A stretch of 64,000 nt of DNA from Senegalimassilia sp003474385 (GCF_003474385.1 NZ_QUCY01000001.1:124001-188000), one strand, 5' to 3'. Shown: positions 7,535 to 16,711, counted from the stretch's first letter. Numbers and translations are program-made. Notes: a model not told the origin generated them from the letters alone.

Positions 7535-8656
7535 ATGGCGAAGGACTTGTACGAAGTTCTCGGCGTCTCCCGTGATGCCACGGAGGCGGATATCAAGAAG
7601 GCGTTTCGTCGCAAGGCGCGTGAATTGCACCCTGACGTGAACAAGGCCCCCGATGCCGAGGACCAGTTCAAAGAGCTCAACGAAGCTTACGACGTGCTCA
7701 GCGACGCGAACAAGCGCGCGCAGTACGATCGGTTCGGCACCGTTTCCGGCGCGGCTGGTGGCGGCAGCGGCTATGTCGACTTCGACGATCTGTTCGGCGG
7801 CGGGTTCGGCGATATCTTCAGCAGCTTCTTCGGCGGCGGTGGCGCTGGCGGTGCCCGTCAGCAGCGCACTGATGGACGCGATATGGGCGTCGGCCTGCGT
7901 TTGACCCTCGAAGAGGTCGCTACCGGCGCCAAGAAGGAGATCGTCTACGATCGCCTGGCCCCGTGCGCCGATTGCGATGGTACGGGCATGGCCGAAGGCG
8001 GCAAGCAGGTCACCTGCCCCGAATGCGGCGGCAAGGGTCGTGTGGTCACCGTGCAGCATACCTTCTTGGGCGATATGCAGACGGCAACCACCTGCAGCAA
8101 GTGCAACGGCACCGGTCAAACCATCGACAACCCGTGCCCCGAATGCGACGGCCAAGGCCGCGTGCCCGACCGCCAGCGCGTCACGGTGGAGGTACCTGTC
8201 GGCATCCGCGATTCCCAGCAGCTGCGCCTTACCGGTTTTGGCGAGGCGGGTCTGCGTGGAGCGGCTTCTGGCGACCTTATCGTCACGTGCCGCGTCCAAC
8301 CGCATGAGTTCTTCGAGCGCGACGGCGACGACCTGCATTGCCGTGCCAACGTGTCCATCGTTCAGGCAACGCTCGGCTCCGAAATCGAGGTCGACGGCAT
8401 CTTCGAAGACGAGAAGGTCAAGGTCCGCATCCCCGAAGGCCTGCAAAACGATCAGATCGTGCGCGTGAAGGGCTTCGGCATGCCGCGCTTCCGCAGCGAG
8501 GCACGTGGCGATATGTACGTCCATGTCACCGTGGCGGTTCCGAAGAAGGTCACGAAGAAGCAGCGAGAGCTGCTCGAACAGCTCGCCCACGAAATGGGCG
8601 AGGATGTGGCAGAAGCTCGTACGCCGCTGCAAAAGCTGCGCGACAAGTTCAACTAG
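7535..8656 (+). CDS. dnaJ: Chaperone protein DnaJ
   Basis: This is the Hsp40 co-chaperone that stimulates DnaK ATPase and delivers unfolded clients. The J-domain is at the N-terminus with the HPD motif (32-34), followed by a Gly/Phe-rich region with GGGFGDIFSSFFGGGG. Four CxxCxGxG zinc repeats come next (CADCDGTG, CPECGGKG, CSKCNGTG, CPECDGQG), then the substrate-binding C-terminal domains. I start at ATG 7535 by homology (MAKDLYEVLG); a GTG at 7520 with GGGG nine bases upstream would add five residues and cannot be excluded. It is 35-50 bases after hrcA and is followed by a strong double hairpin. Confidence 0.97.
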   Translation: MAKDLYEVLGVSRDATEADIKKAFRRKARELHPDVNKAPDAEDQFKELNEAYDVLSDANKRAQYDRFGTVSGAAGGGSGYVDFDDLFGGGFGDIFSSFFGGGGAGGARQQRTDGRDMGVGLRLTLEEVATGAKKEIVYDRLAPCADCDGTGMAEGGKQVTCPECGGKGRVVTVQHTFLGDMQTATTCSKCNGTGQTIDNPCPECDGQGRVPDRQRVTVEVPVGIRDSQQLRLTGFGEAGLRGAASGDLIVTCRVQPHEFFERDGDDLHCRANVSIVQATLGSEIEVDGIFEDEKVKVRIPEGLQNDQIVRVKGFGMPRFRSEARGDMYVHVTVAVPKKVTKKQRELLEQLAHEMGEDVAEARTPLQKLRDKFN

Positions 8657-8659
8657 ATC

Positions 8660-8745
8660 GCTTACCCGTTCGGCATTCGAGCGGGTAAGCTTGTGCTCGA
8701 CGCTTTGCGCAATCGCGTTCGAACGGTTGCGCAAAGCGTTTTCGT
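8660..8745 (+). terminator. Double-hairpin terminator after dnaJ
   Basis: The first hairpin has arms GCTTACCCG and CGGGTAAGC (8660-8690). The second has a perfect 12-bp stem, CGCTTTGCGCAA (8701-8712) and TTGCGCAAAGCG (8727-8738), followed by TTTTCGTT. The second is a good intrinsic terminator; the first may help or may be an RNA 3' end stabiliser. Confidence 0.85.
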
Positions 8746-8900
8746 TCCGGTGCGCGTCCCGTTCAACCGTTCGGCCGCTCAATCGGCGGCGCTTTCGGGT
8801 GCTGATCGGTCGCGCTGCCTCTTTTGAGCGGTGTTAGGCAACCGAACCGGAAATGCCCGTAAGTGCTCCATAAGCCCTCTGCTCTCAGATAAGGATTCCC

Positions 8901-9698
8901 GTGTCGCTCCCTCAGTTTTTCCTTGATGAACAGGTTTTGGCCGATGAGGTCCAGGAACAGTTCCCGCTGGCGCTTTCGCGCGATGATGCGAAGCATGCCA
9001 AGGTATTGCGCCTTGACCCCGGAGAGCATATCGCCGTGGTGGATGCGGCGCAGGATTATTTCGAATGCGAGATCAGGTCCTTCGATGGCGCCACGCCCAT
9101 CGTCGCCATCTCGGGGCATCTTGATGCCCAACCGCTTGCTGCACACGTCTGCCTTGTGCAGGGCCTTGCCAAGGGCGACAAAATGGAAACGGTCATCCGC
9201 CACGCTACCGAGCTGGGCGTTTCCGAGTTCATTCCTTTCGCCGCCTCAAGAAGCATTATGAAGGTCGATGCGAGGAAAGCCGCGTCCAAAACCGAGCGAT
9301 GGCAAGCAATCGCGAAAAGCGCCGCCATGCAATCGGGGCAAACCCACCTTGCCCACGTGCATCAGCCTATGAAGCTTGCGCAGCTGAAAGAGGCGCTTGG
9401 GGCCTTCGACGCCGTCGTCGTGTGCTGGGAGGAAGCGCCCGGCACCGCACTGCTGCGCGACGCCCTCCGCCCGGCTGTCCTCAGTGCATCAGCAGGCCAT
9501 TTTGCGCGAATCGCGGTCGTGGTGGGCCCCGAAGGCGGGCTTGCCCAAGAAGAGGTGGACGCAATCTTGGGATGCAATGCTAACGCGAACATGGTATCGC
9601 TCGGGTCCTCGATCCTGCGCACGGAAACCGCCGGTATCGTGGCGCCCGCTTTGGTGCTGTACGAAATGGGCGGTATGGGAGCAGGTGAACGCGCATGA
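8901..9698 (+). CDS. rsmE: 16S rRNA m3U1498 methyltransferase
   Basis: RsmE is a SPOUT-class methyltransferase acting on U1498 of 16S rRNA. The 265-residue product has an N-terminal PUA-like part (RDDAKHAKVLRLDPGEHI) and the C-terminal trefoil-knot SAM site with VVGPEGGLAQEEV and SLGSSILRTETA. The GTG start has AAGGA five bases upstream. It overlaps mtaB by four bases (ATGA), so the two are translationally coupled, and the pair is common in Gram-positive bacteria. Confidence 0.96.
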   Translation: MSLPQFFLDEQVLADEVQEQFPLALSRDDAKHAKVLRLDPGEHIAVVDAAQDYFECEIRSFDGATPIVAISGHLDAQPLAAHVCLVQGLAKGDKMETVIRHATELGVSEFIPFAASRSIMKVDARKAASKTERWQAIAKSAAMQSGQTHLAHVHQPMKLAQLKEALGAFDAVVVCWEEAPGTALLRDALRPAVLSASAGHFARIAVVVGPEGGLAQEEVDAILGCNANANMVSLGSSILRTETAGIVAPALVLYEMGGMGAGERA

Positions 9699-10918
9699 AC
9701 TTCGCGATCGTCAATCTCGGGTGCAAGGTAAATCGCGTGGAATCCGATTCGTTCGCCTCCGGCCTGCTTGCGCGCGGCGGTGTGGAAACAGGTCCCGATT
9801 CCGCCGATGTGGTGGTCGTCAACACGTGCACCGTCACCGGGGAGGCGGAGAAGAAAACGCGAAAAGCCGTAAGACAGGTTTTGCGCGCCAATCCCAGCTC
9901 GGATGTGGTGGTCACTGGTTGCGCCGCGGCCATCGATGCCGATGCGTTCACGTCCATGGACCCCGCGCGCGTGCATATCGCTGGAAAGGCGCAGGTCGAT
10001 GACGTGCTCGACCGCCTGGTCGGCCCCATCGGCCACGGGGTCGTGCCGCTTGCGGTGGGCGAGGGCTTTAGAACGCGCGTCGGCGTGAAGGTGCAGGACG
10101 GATGCAACAACGCATGCACGTATTGCATCGTGCACGTTGCCCGCGGGAGGGCTTCCAGCCGCCCTGCTCAGGCGGTCGTTTCCGAGTGCGTCGCCCTTGC
10201 GCGCGAAGGCGTTCGGGAGATCGTGCTCACCGGTATCAACCTAGGTTCTTGGCGTGAGCAGGCAGAAAACGGCTGGGATCGCCTTGATGCGTTGCTTGAT
10301 TGCTTGCTTGCCGAAACCGCCGATATCCATGAGGCCGGCCAGCCCCCTTGCCGGTTCCGCATCTCCAGTATCGAGCCTCGCGATGTCTCCGATGATTTGA
10401 TCGGCTTGATGGCGCGCTCGGAGGGCCGCATCTGCCGTCATCTGCACCTGCCTTTGCAGTCGGGCAATTCGAAGGTGCTGCGCGAAATGCATCGTCCCTA
10501 CGACGCCGAGTACTTCGAAGGCCTTGTCGAAAGGCTTTACGCCGCAATGCCCATGCTCTCGCTTTCCACCGATATCATCTGCGGATTCCCTGGCGAGACC
10601 GACCAGGAGTTCAACGATACCGTGGAGCTTGCTCAAAGGTGCAGGTTCACGAAGATTCACGTGTTCCCGTACTCTAAGCGTCAAGGTACGCCGGCCGCCG
10701 AACGCGCCGACCAGATAGAGCCCGAAGTCCGTTCGGCGCGTGCGAAGCAGTTGCGCGAGGTCGCCGACGCCCTTCGCGCCCAGCAGCTGTCGGATCGCGC
10801 CGGGACAACGGAGCTTGCATTGGTTGAGGAGGCCGGCCAGGCGATGACGGAAAGCTATTACGAGGTGCCGACTCCCCAAGGGGCGCGCATCGGGCAGTTG
10901 GTTTCCGTCACGCTCTAG
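9695..10918 (+). CDS. mtaB: tRNA (N6-threonylcarbamoyladenosine37-C2)-methylthiotransferase
   Basis: MtaB converts t6A37 to ms2t6A37 in tRNA. The N-terminal UPF0004 domain has three cluster Cys (NLGCKVNRVESD, NTCTVTGEAEKKTRK, TGCAA). The radical SAM domain has CNNACTYC, followed by TGINLGSW and LHLPLQSG. NLGCKVN and NTCTVT point to MtaB rather than MiaB or RimO, both of which occur elsewhere in this window with their own signatures. Length (407) is slightly short for the family, leaving a short C-terminal TRAM domain. Confidence 0.94.
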   Translation: MNFAIVNLGCKVNRVESDSFASGLLARGGVETGPDSADVVVVNTCTVTGEAEKKTRKAVRQVLRANPSSDVVVTGCAAAIDADAFTSMDPARVHIAGKAQVDDVLDRLVGPIGHGVVPLAVGEGFRTRVGVKVQDGCNNACTYCIVHVARGRASSRPAQAVVSECVALAREGVREIVLTGINLGSWREQAENGWDRLDALLDCLLAETADIHEAGQPPCRFRISSIEPRDVSDDLIGLMARSEGRICRHLHLPLQSGNSKVLREMHRPYDAEYFEGLVERLYAAMPMLSLSTDIICGFPGETDQEFNDTVELAQRCRFTKIHVFPYSKRQGTPAAERADQIEPEVRSARAKQLREVADALRAQQLSDRAGTTELALVEEAGQAMTESYYEVPTPQGARIGQLVSVTL

Positions 10919-10936
10919 CTTGTGCGCTACCTGTGC

Positions 10937-10971
10937 GCCCGTTCGCGTGCGCGATGCAACCGCGAACGGGC
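10937..10971 (+). terminator. GC-rich hairpin without U-tract after mtaB
   Basis: A perfect 11-bp stem (GCCCGTTCGCG and CGCGAACGGGC, 13-nt loop) lies 18 bases after the mtaB stop. No T-run follows; the right arm instead runs into the phoH -10 region. It may be a U-tract-less terminator or a regulatory dyad in the phoH promoter. Confidence 0.55.
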
Positions 10972-10975
10972 GTGC

Positions 10976-10989
10976 TATACTTGCTAGCA
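10976..10989 (+). promoter_or_regulatory. phoH promoter, probably leaderless transcript
   Basis: An extended -10 (TGC then TATACT, 10976-10981) lies seven bases before the A of the phoH ATG, the distance expected for the transcription start. There is no Shine-Dalgarno sequence between. The -35 position is poor (GATGCA-like), which an extended -10 can compensate for. Confidence 0.55.
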
Positions 10990-11984
10990 TGACAGATTCA
11001 ACGCATATCACGCTCACCGCGCCGCCAACCGTGAACATGGCGCTCGTGGTGGGAGCCGGCGATTGCCTGCTCCACATAATCGAAGAGGCGTTCGATGCGC
11101 GTATCACGGTACGTGGCGATTCGGTTGTGCTCGAAGGCGATCCCGTCGAGGTGCAATCCCTTATGGCGCTCTTCTCCGAGCTGTTCAAATTCGTGGAAGG
11201 CGGTGGAACCCCCGATCAGGGGTTTATCCAGCATGCGCTTGATCTGCTGCGTACGGCCGAGTTCACCCCTTCCATGCTCCGCGAGGACATCTTGCTCACA
11301 TATCGCGGGCGTGCCATCAGGCCGAAAACCGCAGGACAGAAGCATTATGTGGACGCTATCCGTAAAAACACCATCACCTTCGGCATCGGGCCTGCAGGTA
11401 CCGGTAAAACCTATCTCGCCATGGCCATGGCCGTTGCCGCGCTCAAGCGCAAGGAAGTCGGGCGCATCATCCTCACCCGTCCCGTGGTCGAGGCGGGGGA
11501 GAACCTGGGTTTTCTCCCCGGCTCCTTGAACGAGAAGGTCGATCCCTACATCCGTCCGCTCTACGATGCATTGTTCGATATGACCGATATGGAGCGCGCG
11601 CAGCAGCTCATCGAAAGCAACGTCATCGAGATAGCGCCGCTTGCCTTCATGCGCGGGCGAACGCTCAACGACAGTTTCGTCATCTTGGATGAAGCGCAGA
11701 ACACCACGCCCGAGCAGATGAAGATGTTCCTCACGCGCCTTGGGTTCGGTTCGAAGATGGTCATCACCGGCGATATCACCCAGCTCGACCTGCCACGCGG
11801 CGTATCGGGTTTGAAGGGCATCGAAGATATCCTCGGCGACATCGAAGGCGTGTCGTTTTGCAGGTTTTCGGGTAAGGATGTGGTCCGCCACTCGCTCGTG
11901 GCGGCCATCGTTTCGGCGTACGACCGCGCACAGGCCGACGCCATGCAGAAGAAGGGCAGCAATGGACGTTCAAATCAATTATGA
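10989..11984 (+). CDS. PhoH-family ATPase
   Basis: The 331-residue product carries Walker A GPAGTGKT (134-141), Walker B FVILDEAQNTTPEQ and a sensor-like KMVITGDITQLDLP, all typical of the PhoH core. The N-terminal 100 residues have the KH-like region of PhoH/YbeZ proteins. YbeZ partners with YbeY in ribosome and RNA quality control; here ybeY overlaps the 3' end by 23 bases, which supports that role over phosphate starvation. I take the ATG at 10989; an upstream frame to 10920 crosses the promoter and is unlikely to be translated. Confidence 0.95.
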   Translation: MTDSTHITLTAPPTVNMALVVGAGDCLLHIIEEAFDARITVRGDSVVLEGDPVEVQSLMALFSELFKFVEGGGTPDQGFIQHALDLLRTAEFTPSMLREDILLTYRGRAIRPKTAGQKHYVDAIRKNTITFGIGPAGTGKTYLAMAMAVAALKRKEVGRIILTRPVVEAGENLGFLPGSLNEKVDPYIRPLYDALFDMTDMERAQQLIESNVIEIAPLAFMRGRTLNDSFVILDEAQNTTPEQMKMFLTRLGFGSKMVITGDITQLDLPRGVSGLKGIEDILGDIEGVSFCRFSGKDVVRHSLVAAIVSAYDRAQADAMQKKGSNGRSNQL

Positions 11985-12426
11985 TTACCGCGGCGATGAC
12001 CTGAAGGACATGCCGCTTGTCGAACTCGCTCAGTTCGTGCTCGATCATCAGGAAAAGCCTCAGAACACCGAGGTGTCCTTGAGCTTTGTGACCGACGAGG
12101 AGATCGCCCGCCTCAACGAGCAATATCGTGGAAAGGAAGGTCCCACCGACGTCCTGTCCTTTGAATGCGACGGCGTCGAGGATGAGCTTTCCGATATGGT
12201 CCCGGCGGGCTTCGGCGATGTCTACGAGCTTGGGGACGTCGTCATCGCGCCCGATGTGGCCGAACGTCAAACCCATGAGTTCGGCACCACGTTCGAGCAG
12301 GAGGTCAGCTTGCTGTTCGTTCACGGCCTGCTGCATCTGTGCGGTTACGATCACATCGTCGAGGAAGACGCCAAGGTCATGGAGGCCTTGGAAGATGAGA
12401 TCTTGGCCGCCTGGAATGCGCGATAG
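11962..12426 (+). CDS. ybeY: Endoribonuclease YbeY (rRNA maturation)
   Basis: YbeY is a zinc-dependent single-strand RNase needed for 16S 3'-end maturation. The 154-residue protein has the zinc site HGLLHLCGYDH near residue 115, preceded by DVLSFE and LGDVVIAPD, all characteristic. The start at ATG 11962 lies inside the end of phoH. Next is dgkA, five bases downstream, then era: the phoH-ybeY-dgkA-era order is conserved across Gram-positive bacteria and points to one operon. Confidence 0.97.
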   Translation: MDVQINYDYRGDDLKDMPLVELAQFVLDHQEKPQNTEVSLSFVTDEEIARLNEQYRGKEGPTDVLSFECDGVEDELSDMVPAGFGDVYELGDVVIAPDVAERQTHEFGTTFEQEVSLLFVHGLLHLCGYDHIVEEDAKVMEALEDEILAAWNAR

Positions 12427-12431
12427 CGGCC

Positions 12432-12860
12432 ATGGGCGGTACATCCCCTGACAACAAGCCGTTCGTACGCTCCGCTGAAACGAAGGGAAAAGGGCAGCGC
12501 TACAAGCTTACATCCGCCTTCTCCAATGCCGGGCGCGGGCTTTTCGAAGCGGTTCGCAGCGAACGAAATCTACGCATCGACGCATGCATGGCCGTGGTTG
12601 CGATAGCGCTTGGCTTCGGCTTGCGTATCGATACGCCTTCATGGCTTGCCGTCATCGTCTGCATCGGCATGATGTTCGCGCTTGAAACGGTCAACACGGC
12701 CATCGAGGCGGTGGTCGACCTTGCCAGTCCCGGGTATCATGAACTGGCTCGACGTGCGAAGGATTGCGCAGCGGGTGCTGCGCTTGCGGGTGCCCTTGCT
12801 TCCTTTGTGGTCGGCTGCATCGTTTTCATTCCGCCGATTATGGCCTTTTTGGCATCGTAA
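12432..12860 (+). CDS. dgkA: Diacylglycerol/undecaprenol kinase family protein
   Basis: This small membrane kinase phosphorylates undecaprenol (Gram-positive type) or diacylglycerol. The 142-residue protein has a 35-residue soluble N-terminus, then three membrane helices with the family motifs ALETVNTAIEAVVD and ARRAKDCAAGA. Length is normal. It lies between ybeY and era. In Gram-positive bacteria this family recycles undecaprenol for peptidoglycan synthesis; substrate choice cannot be decided from sequence alone. Confidence 0.93.
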   Translation: MGGTSPDNKPFVRSAETKGKGQRYKLTSAFSNAGRGLFEAVRSERNLRIDACMAVVAIALGFGLRIDTPSWLAVIVCIGMMFALETVNTAIEAVVDLASPGYHELARRAKDCAAGAALAGALASFVVGCIVFIPPIMAFLAS

Positions 12861-12885
12861 TCAACCTTTTGAACCTAGGAGTCTT

Positions 12886-13836
12886 ATGGACCTCGACGCA
12901 TACTTCGGACATGTCGCGCCCCCTTCGGGCGAGGGCTTCAAATCCGGCTTCGTCACGCTGATCGGCCGACCCAACGCGGGAAAGTCGACGCTGCTCAACA
13001 CTATCATGGGCAAGAAGATCGCCATCACTTCCAACACCGCCCAGACCACCCGCCATCGTTTCCGCGCGGTCTACACTCGTGATGATATGCAGATGATTAT
13101 CGTGGACACTCCTGGCCTTCACAAGCCCCACGATGCGCTTGGCGAGGAGCTGAACACCTCGGCGCTCAAGGCGCTTGAAGACGTTGACGTCATCGCCATG
13201 CTCATCGATGCTAGCAAGCCCGTCGGCCGTGGCGACGAGTGGGTGGCAGCCCAGCTTGACGGCCCGCATTGCAAGCACGCGAAGAAGATCTGCGTCCTTT
13301 CCAAGGGCGACTTGGTCACCACCGAGCAAATGCACGAACAGGCCGAGGCTGCCAAGAAGCTGGCGAACTGGGATGCCATGGTTGGGCTTTCCTCCGAATC
13401 CGGCTACAACGTGGACGCCTTCATCGAAGAGGTGCAGTGCTTCTTGCCCGAAGGTCCGGCGTGGTTCCCGGCTGATATGGAAACCGATCAGCCGATTGAG
13501 GTCATCGTCGCCGAGTTCATTCGCGAGAAGATCCTCCGAACGTTCCGTGATGAGGTCCCTCACTCCATCGGCGTCACCATCGAGCATATGGAGTACGAAA
13601 AGAAGAAGGACCTCAACCGCATCTTGGCCCGCATTTACGTGGAGCGTGATTCCCAGAAGGGCATCATCATCGGCAAGGGCGGTAGCGCAATCAAGCGCAT
13701 CGGCCAGGAGGCCCGAGGGGATCTCGAGCAGCTGCTCGGCACGCGCGTGTACCTTGACCTTATGGTGAAGGTCAAGAAGAACTGGCGTCGTGACGCCACG
13801 CAAATCCGACGATTCGGGTACGGCGAGGGTTTGTAG
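12886..13836 (+). CDS. era: GTPase Era
   Basis: Era is a ribosome-assembly GTPase that binds the 3' end of 16S rRNA. The 316-residue product starts at ATG 12886 with AGGAG upstream. G1 is GRPNAGKST, the switch region has SNTAQTTRHR, and G3 is DTPGLH. The C-terminal KH domain has IIIGKGGSAIKRIGQEAR. The usual NKxD of G4 reads SKGD here, a substitution at the guanine-contacting Asn; TKxD/SKxD variants are tolerated in some GTPases. It follows dgkA by 25 bases and closes the phoH operon. Confidence 0.97.
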   Translation: MDLDAYFGHVAPPSGEGFKSGFVTLIGRPNAGKSTLLNTIMGKKIAITSNTAQTTRHRFRAVYTRDDMQMIIVDTPGLHKPHDALGEELNTSALKALEDVDVIAMLIDASKPVGRGDEWVAAQLDGPHCKHAKKICVLSKGDLVTTEQMHEQAEAAKKLANWDAMVGLSSESGYNVDAFIEEVQCFLPEGPAWFPADMETDQPIEVIVAEFIREKILRTFRDEVPHSIGVTIEHMEYEKKKDLNRILARIYVERDSQKGIIIGKGGSAIKRIGQEARGDLEQLLGTRVYLDLMVKVKKNWRRDATQIRRFGYGEGL

Positions 13837-13957
13837 CAAGTTGATTCCAGGTTTATAAGATATTTTGCGATTGAGGTGCCAAGCGGCACCTCAATCCTAT
13901 TTTTCGGTACAATTTACAGGAAACCATACTGTAAGCACGCGCAAGGGAGTTTCAAGC

Positions 13958-15856
13958 ATGATCTGTCCTTCTTGCCACACGGAAAATCGCGATGGCGCGA
14001 AGTTCTGCGACGAGTGCGGGGCCAAGCTGCCCCGTGCCGCCTTCGAGCAGATCGAAGGCGCGGTACCTGCCCAAGCGTTGAGTATCATCGACAATGAAGA
14101 ACCCACCGAAGACGAAGCCGTTCCCGATATGCACGAAGCTGACGCCGAAAACGCTGAAGCGGCAGATGGCGGTCAGGATGGCGAAGACGTCGATTGCGGG
14201 GCTGTTGTGCAGCTCGACGACGCGCTAGCGTCAGACGAGGACGCTGATGACGCAAGCGACATGGCATGCAGTAACGAAGAGACAGCAGCCGGGGATGCCG
14301 ACGATGCCGACAGCTCCGATATCGCAATGCAAGATGACTCTCAGCCTCAGCAAGACGTAACCGAAAGCTCCGCGGAGGCCGAACAGGACGCGGCGAATCA
14401 GTTTGACGGAAGCCATGGCGACGCCGAAGATGTCGCGCATCAGCGCACGCACGTGCTCGATCTTCCCGATATCCGCAACCTTGCCTTTGAGTCCGAGAAA
14501 ACCCAAACGCTCGGCCCCAAGCCTGCTTCGCCGGCGATCAAGTCGGGTTGGGAGCCTGACTTGTCCGGCTTCGACGAGTTCCTCGTGTATCCCGGGTATG
14601 TGCCCCCTAAGGCCGCATGGCATTCAGGCGACACTATGCAGATGCCGCGCATCACCGATGCCGACCTGTCGCAGCAAAAGGATTTCATCGCGCCCGATCC
14701 CAACAAGAAGAAGCGCGACCGTAAGAAGAAGAAGAAAGCCGAGAAGGCCAAGGCTTGCGAGTCCCAACAGCACAACCAGGAGAACTCCAAGCAAACTCAG
14801 CCACCTGCTGCTAAGCTTGAGAAGGAGCATCCTAAGCACGCCGAAAAGGAAACCAAGCCTGTCGTTTCCGAAACGAAGTCGAAAGACGACAAGAAGCCGG
14901 AATCGAAGAGCAAGCGGCTTCCCGGGTCGAAGATCGCCGCCATCGTGGCGCTGGTGGTGGTCCTAGCTGCAGGCGTAGCCGGAGGCGTCACGTATCAGAT
15001 GGAGCTATGGGGCGGGAAGATCGTTCCCGACGTCACAGGCATGACGCAGGCCGATGCTACATATATGTTGCAGAACAAGGGCTTCGCGGTCCGCTCCACA
15101 ACCGTTCCCTCCGATTCCACCGAGGGCCTTGTCCTGCTCATGGACCCGGGCGCTGGAGCACGCCAGCAGGAGGGCGCCGAGGTCGTCATCCACGTGTCCA
15201 CTTCTCGCACGGTTCCCAAGGTGGTCGGTTCCAGCCAGGACAGCGCATTGAAGGCCCTTTCGGACAACGGGTTCGAAAACGTCGATGTGCAGCTTGAGCG
15301 TTCTGACGAGCCGGAGGGCACCGTCCTTTCCGTCAGCCCGGAGGAGGGGGAGAAGGCGAAGGCCTCCACCAGCATCACGCTCAAGGTGGCGCAGGCTTAT
15401 ACCGTGCCCGACGTTTCAGGCATGAGCTATAACCAGGCCGTGCAGGCGATCAAGGACGCTGGGCTGTCTTCTACGGCGGTATATGTGTATAGCGAAACCG
15501 CAAGCGAAGGGGCCATCATGGGCGTCGAGCCCGCTGCAGGCTCGAAGGTCCCCTCCGACACGGTCGTCGTCGTCTCGCTTGCGAAGTCCCGCGCCAGCGA
15601 GCTGACCGCTGCCGCGCGCTCGTATCTTACCTCGACCACGCTGACTGCTTCAGATGGGTCGTCGTTTACCGTGTCCTCGGTCGATAGCGTCTCCTATCAG
15701 GGTAACGACACGGTTGCCTTCACCGCATCGGGCAAGGCTTCAAAGTCGGTATCGGTTCTGGGGCAGACCATATCGGTCGCGGGGAATTCGAAACAGGTAT
15801 CGGGTACCATAACCTTCGACTCCTCGAACAATGTCGCGTCGGTATCGTTCAAATAA
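13958..15856 (+). CDS. Zinc-ribbon, membrane-anchored PASTA protein
   Basis: The 632-residue product opens with a zinc ribbon (CPSCHTENRDGAKFCDECG, Cys 3, 6, 17, 20). A long acidic Asp/Glu/Ala-rich stretch follows (about 50-150), then a Lys/Glu-rich basic linker and one membrane helix (about 326-347). Outside are three PASTA repeats starting near 352, 417 and 482 (VPDVTGMTQADA, VPKVVGSSQDSA, VPDVSGMSYNQA) and a C-terminal beta-rich domain from about 550. PASTA domains bind peptidoglycan or muropeptides. There is no kinase domain, so this looks like a wall sensor with a cytoplasmic zinc-ribbon adaptor. The ATG has AAGGGAG upstream. recO starts four bases after its stop. Confidence 0.85.
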   Translation: MICPSCHTENRDGAKFCDECGAKLPRAAFEQIEGAVPAQALSIIDNEEPTEDEAVPDMHEADAENAEAADGGQDGEDVDCGAVVQLDDALASDEDADDASDMACSNEETAAGDADDADSSDIAMQDDSQPQQDVTESSAEAEQDAANQFDGSHGDAEDVAHQRTHVLDLPDIRNLAFESEKTQTLGPKPASPAIKSGWEPDLSGFDEFLVYPGYVPPKAAWHSGDTMQMPRITDADLSQQKDFIAPDPNKKKRDRKKKKKAEKAKACESQQHNQENSKQTQPPAAKLEKEHPKHAEKETKPVVSETKSKDDKKPESKSKRLPGSKIAAIVALVVVLAAGVAGGVTYQMELWGGKIVPDVTGMTQADATYMLQNKGFAVRSTTVPSDSTEGLVLLMDPGAGARQQEGAEVVIHVSTSRTVPKVVGSSQDSALKALSDNGFENVDVQLERSDEPEGTVLSVSPEEGEKAKASTSITLKVAQAYTVPDVSGMSYNQAVQAIKDAGLSSTAVYVYSETASEGAIMGVEPAAGSKVPSDTVVVVSLAKSRASELTAAARSYLTSTTLTASDGSSFTVSSVDSVSYQGNDTVAFTASGKASKSVSVLGQTISVAGNSKQVSGTITFDSSNNVASVSFK

Positions 15857-15859
15857 CTC

Positions 15860-16636
15860 GTGGCGCAAAGCACCTACAACGCCCGCGTGCTCGTGCTGCG
15901 AAAGACCAAGTTGGGGGAGTCGGATCTTATCCTGTCCCTGCTTGCGCAGGATGGCTCGCAGATTCGGGCAGTTGCGAAAGGAGCCCGAAAACCTACCAGC
16001 CAGTTCAGCTCCCGGCTGGAGCTGTATTCGCAGGCGGATGTGCTCTTGGCCCAAGGGCGTTCGCTCGATATCGTCAAGGAAGCGCGTTTGGTCGCCGGCA
16101 ATGCCGCGCTGCGTGAAAGCATGGAGCTTGCCGCCTGCGCGGCTCCCATTGTCGAGCTGCTCGATCGCATCACGCAGCCCGGTCTCGAGGTCCCGAAGCT
16201 GTTCCCGCTCACGCAAACGGCCCTCGATGTGCTTGCCTCGGCTGATTCCGCGCATGGGCCCGCCATTTGCGCAGCCTGGTTGCTCAAGGCGTTCGCGTTC
16301 CTGGGCATCCGCCCTTCGCTGGCTCGCTGCTGCGTTTGCGGCGAGCCTTTGGCCTGCGAAGTGGGGAGCTCGGTCCATCGAACCATAGCGTTCTCCGCAA
16401 GCGAGGGCGGTGTGGTGTGCGATGCATGCCGCGTCTCCGACGTTGCCGGCCTTGCCCCGGAAACGCTTTCCTGGGCAAGCGCGCTGCTGGGGATGCGCTT
16501 TTCGGATATCGCTTCAATCCAGGTCGATCAGTCGTGCGTCTTCGATGCGCTTCGCCTATGTCAAACCTGGGCGCAAGTGCACGCCTCCATTCGCTTGAAG
16601 TCGCTCAATTTCCTATTCTCCTGCGGATTGTTTTAG
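15860..16636 (+). CDS. recO: DNA repair protein RecO
   Basis: RecO loads RecA with RecR and anneals strands. The 258-residue product has the N-terminal OB fold (ARVLVLRKTKLGESDLILSLL, AKGARKPTSQF) and the zinc site formed by CCVCGEP and CDACR (about 155-195). Length fits the family. The GTG start is only three bases after the preceding stop with no clear Shine-Dalgarno, so translation is probably coupled to the PASTA gene. An era-recO link is common; here the PASTA gene is inserted between them. Confidence 0.94.
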   Translation: MAQSTYNARVLVLRKTKLGESDLILSLLAQDGSQIRAVAKGARKPTSQFSSRLELYSQADVLLAQGRSLDIVKEARLVAGNAALRESMELAACAAPIVELLDRITQPGLEVPKLFPLTQTALDVLASADSAHGPAICAAWLLKAFAFLGIRPSLARCCVCGEPLACEVGSSVHRTIAFSASEGGVVCDACRVSDVAGLAPETLSWASALLGMRFSDIASIQVDQSCVFDALRLCQTWAQVHASIRLKSLNFLFSCGLF

Positions 16637-16711
16637 GTGCTTGTCCCCCATAGGGGCTAGCCCGTCTGCCGCTATGGCATACTGTCGCCATCCAAGAGAG
16701 AGGAAACGAAT

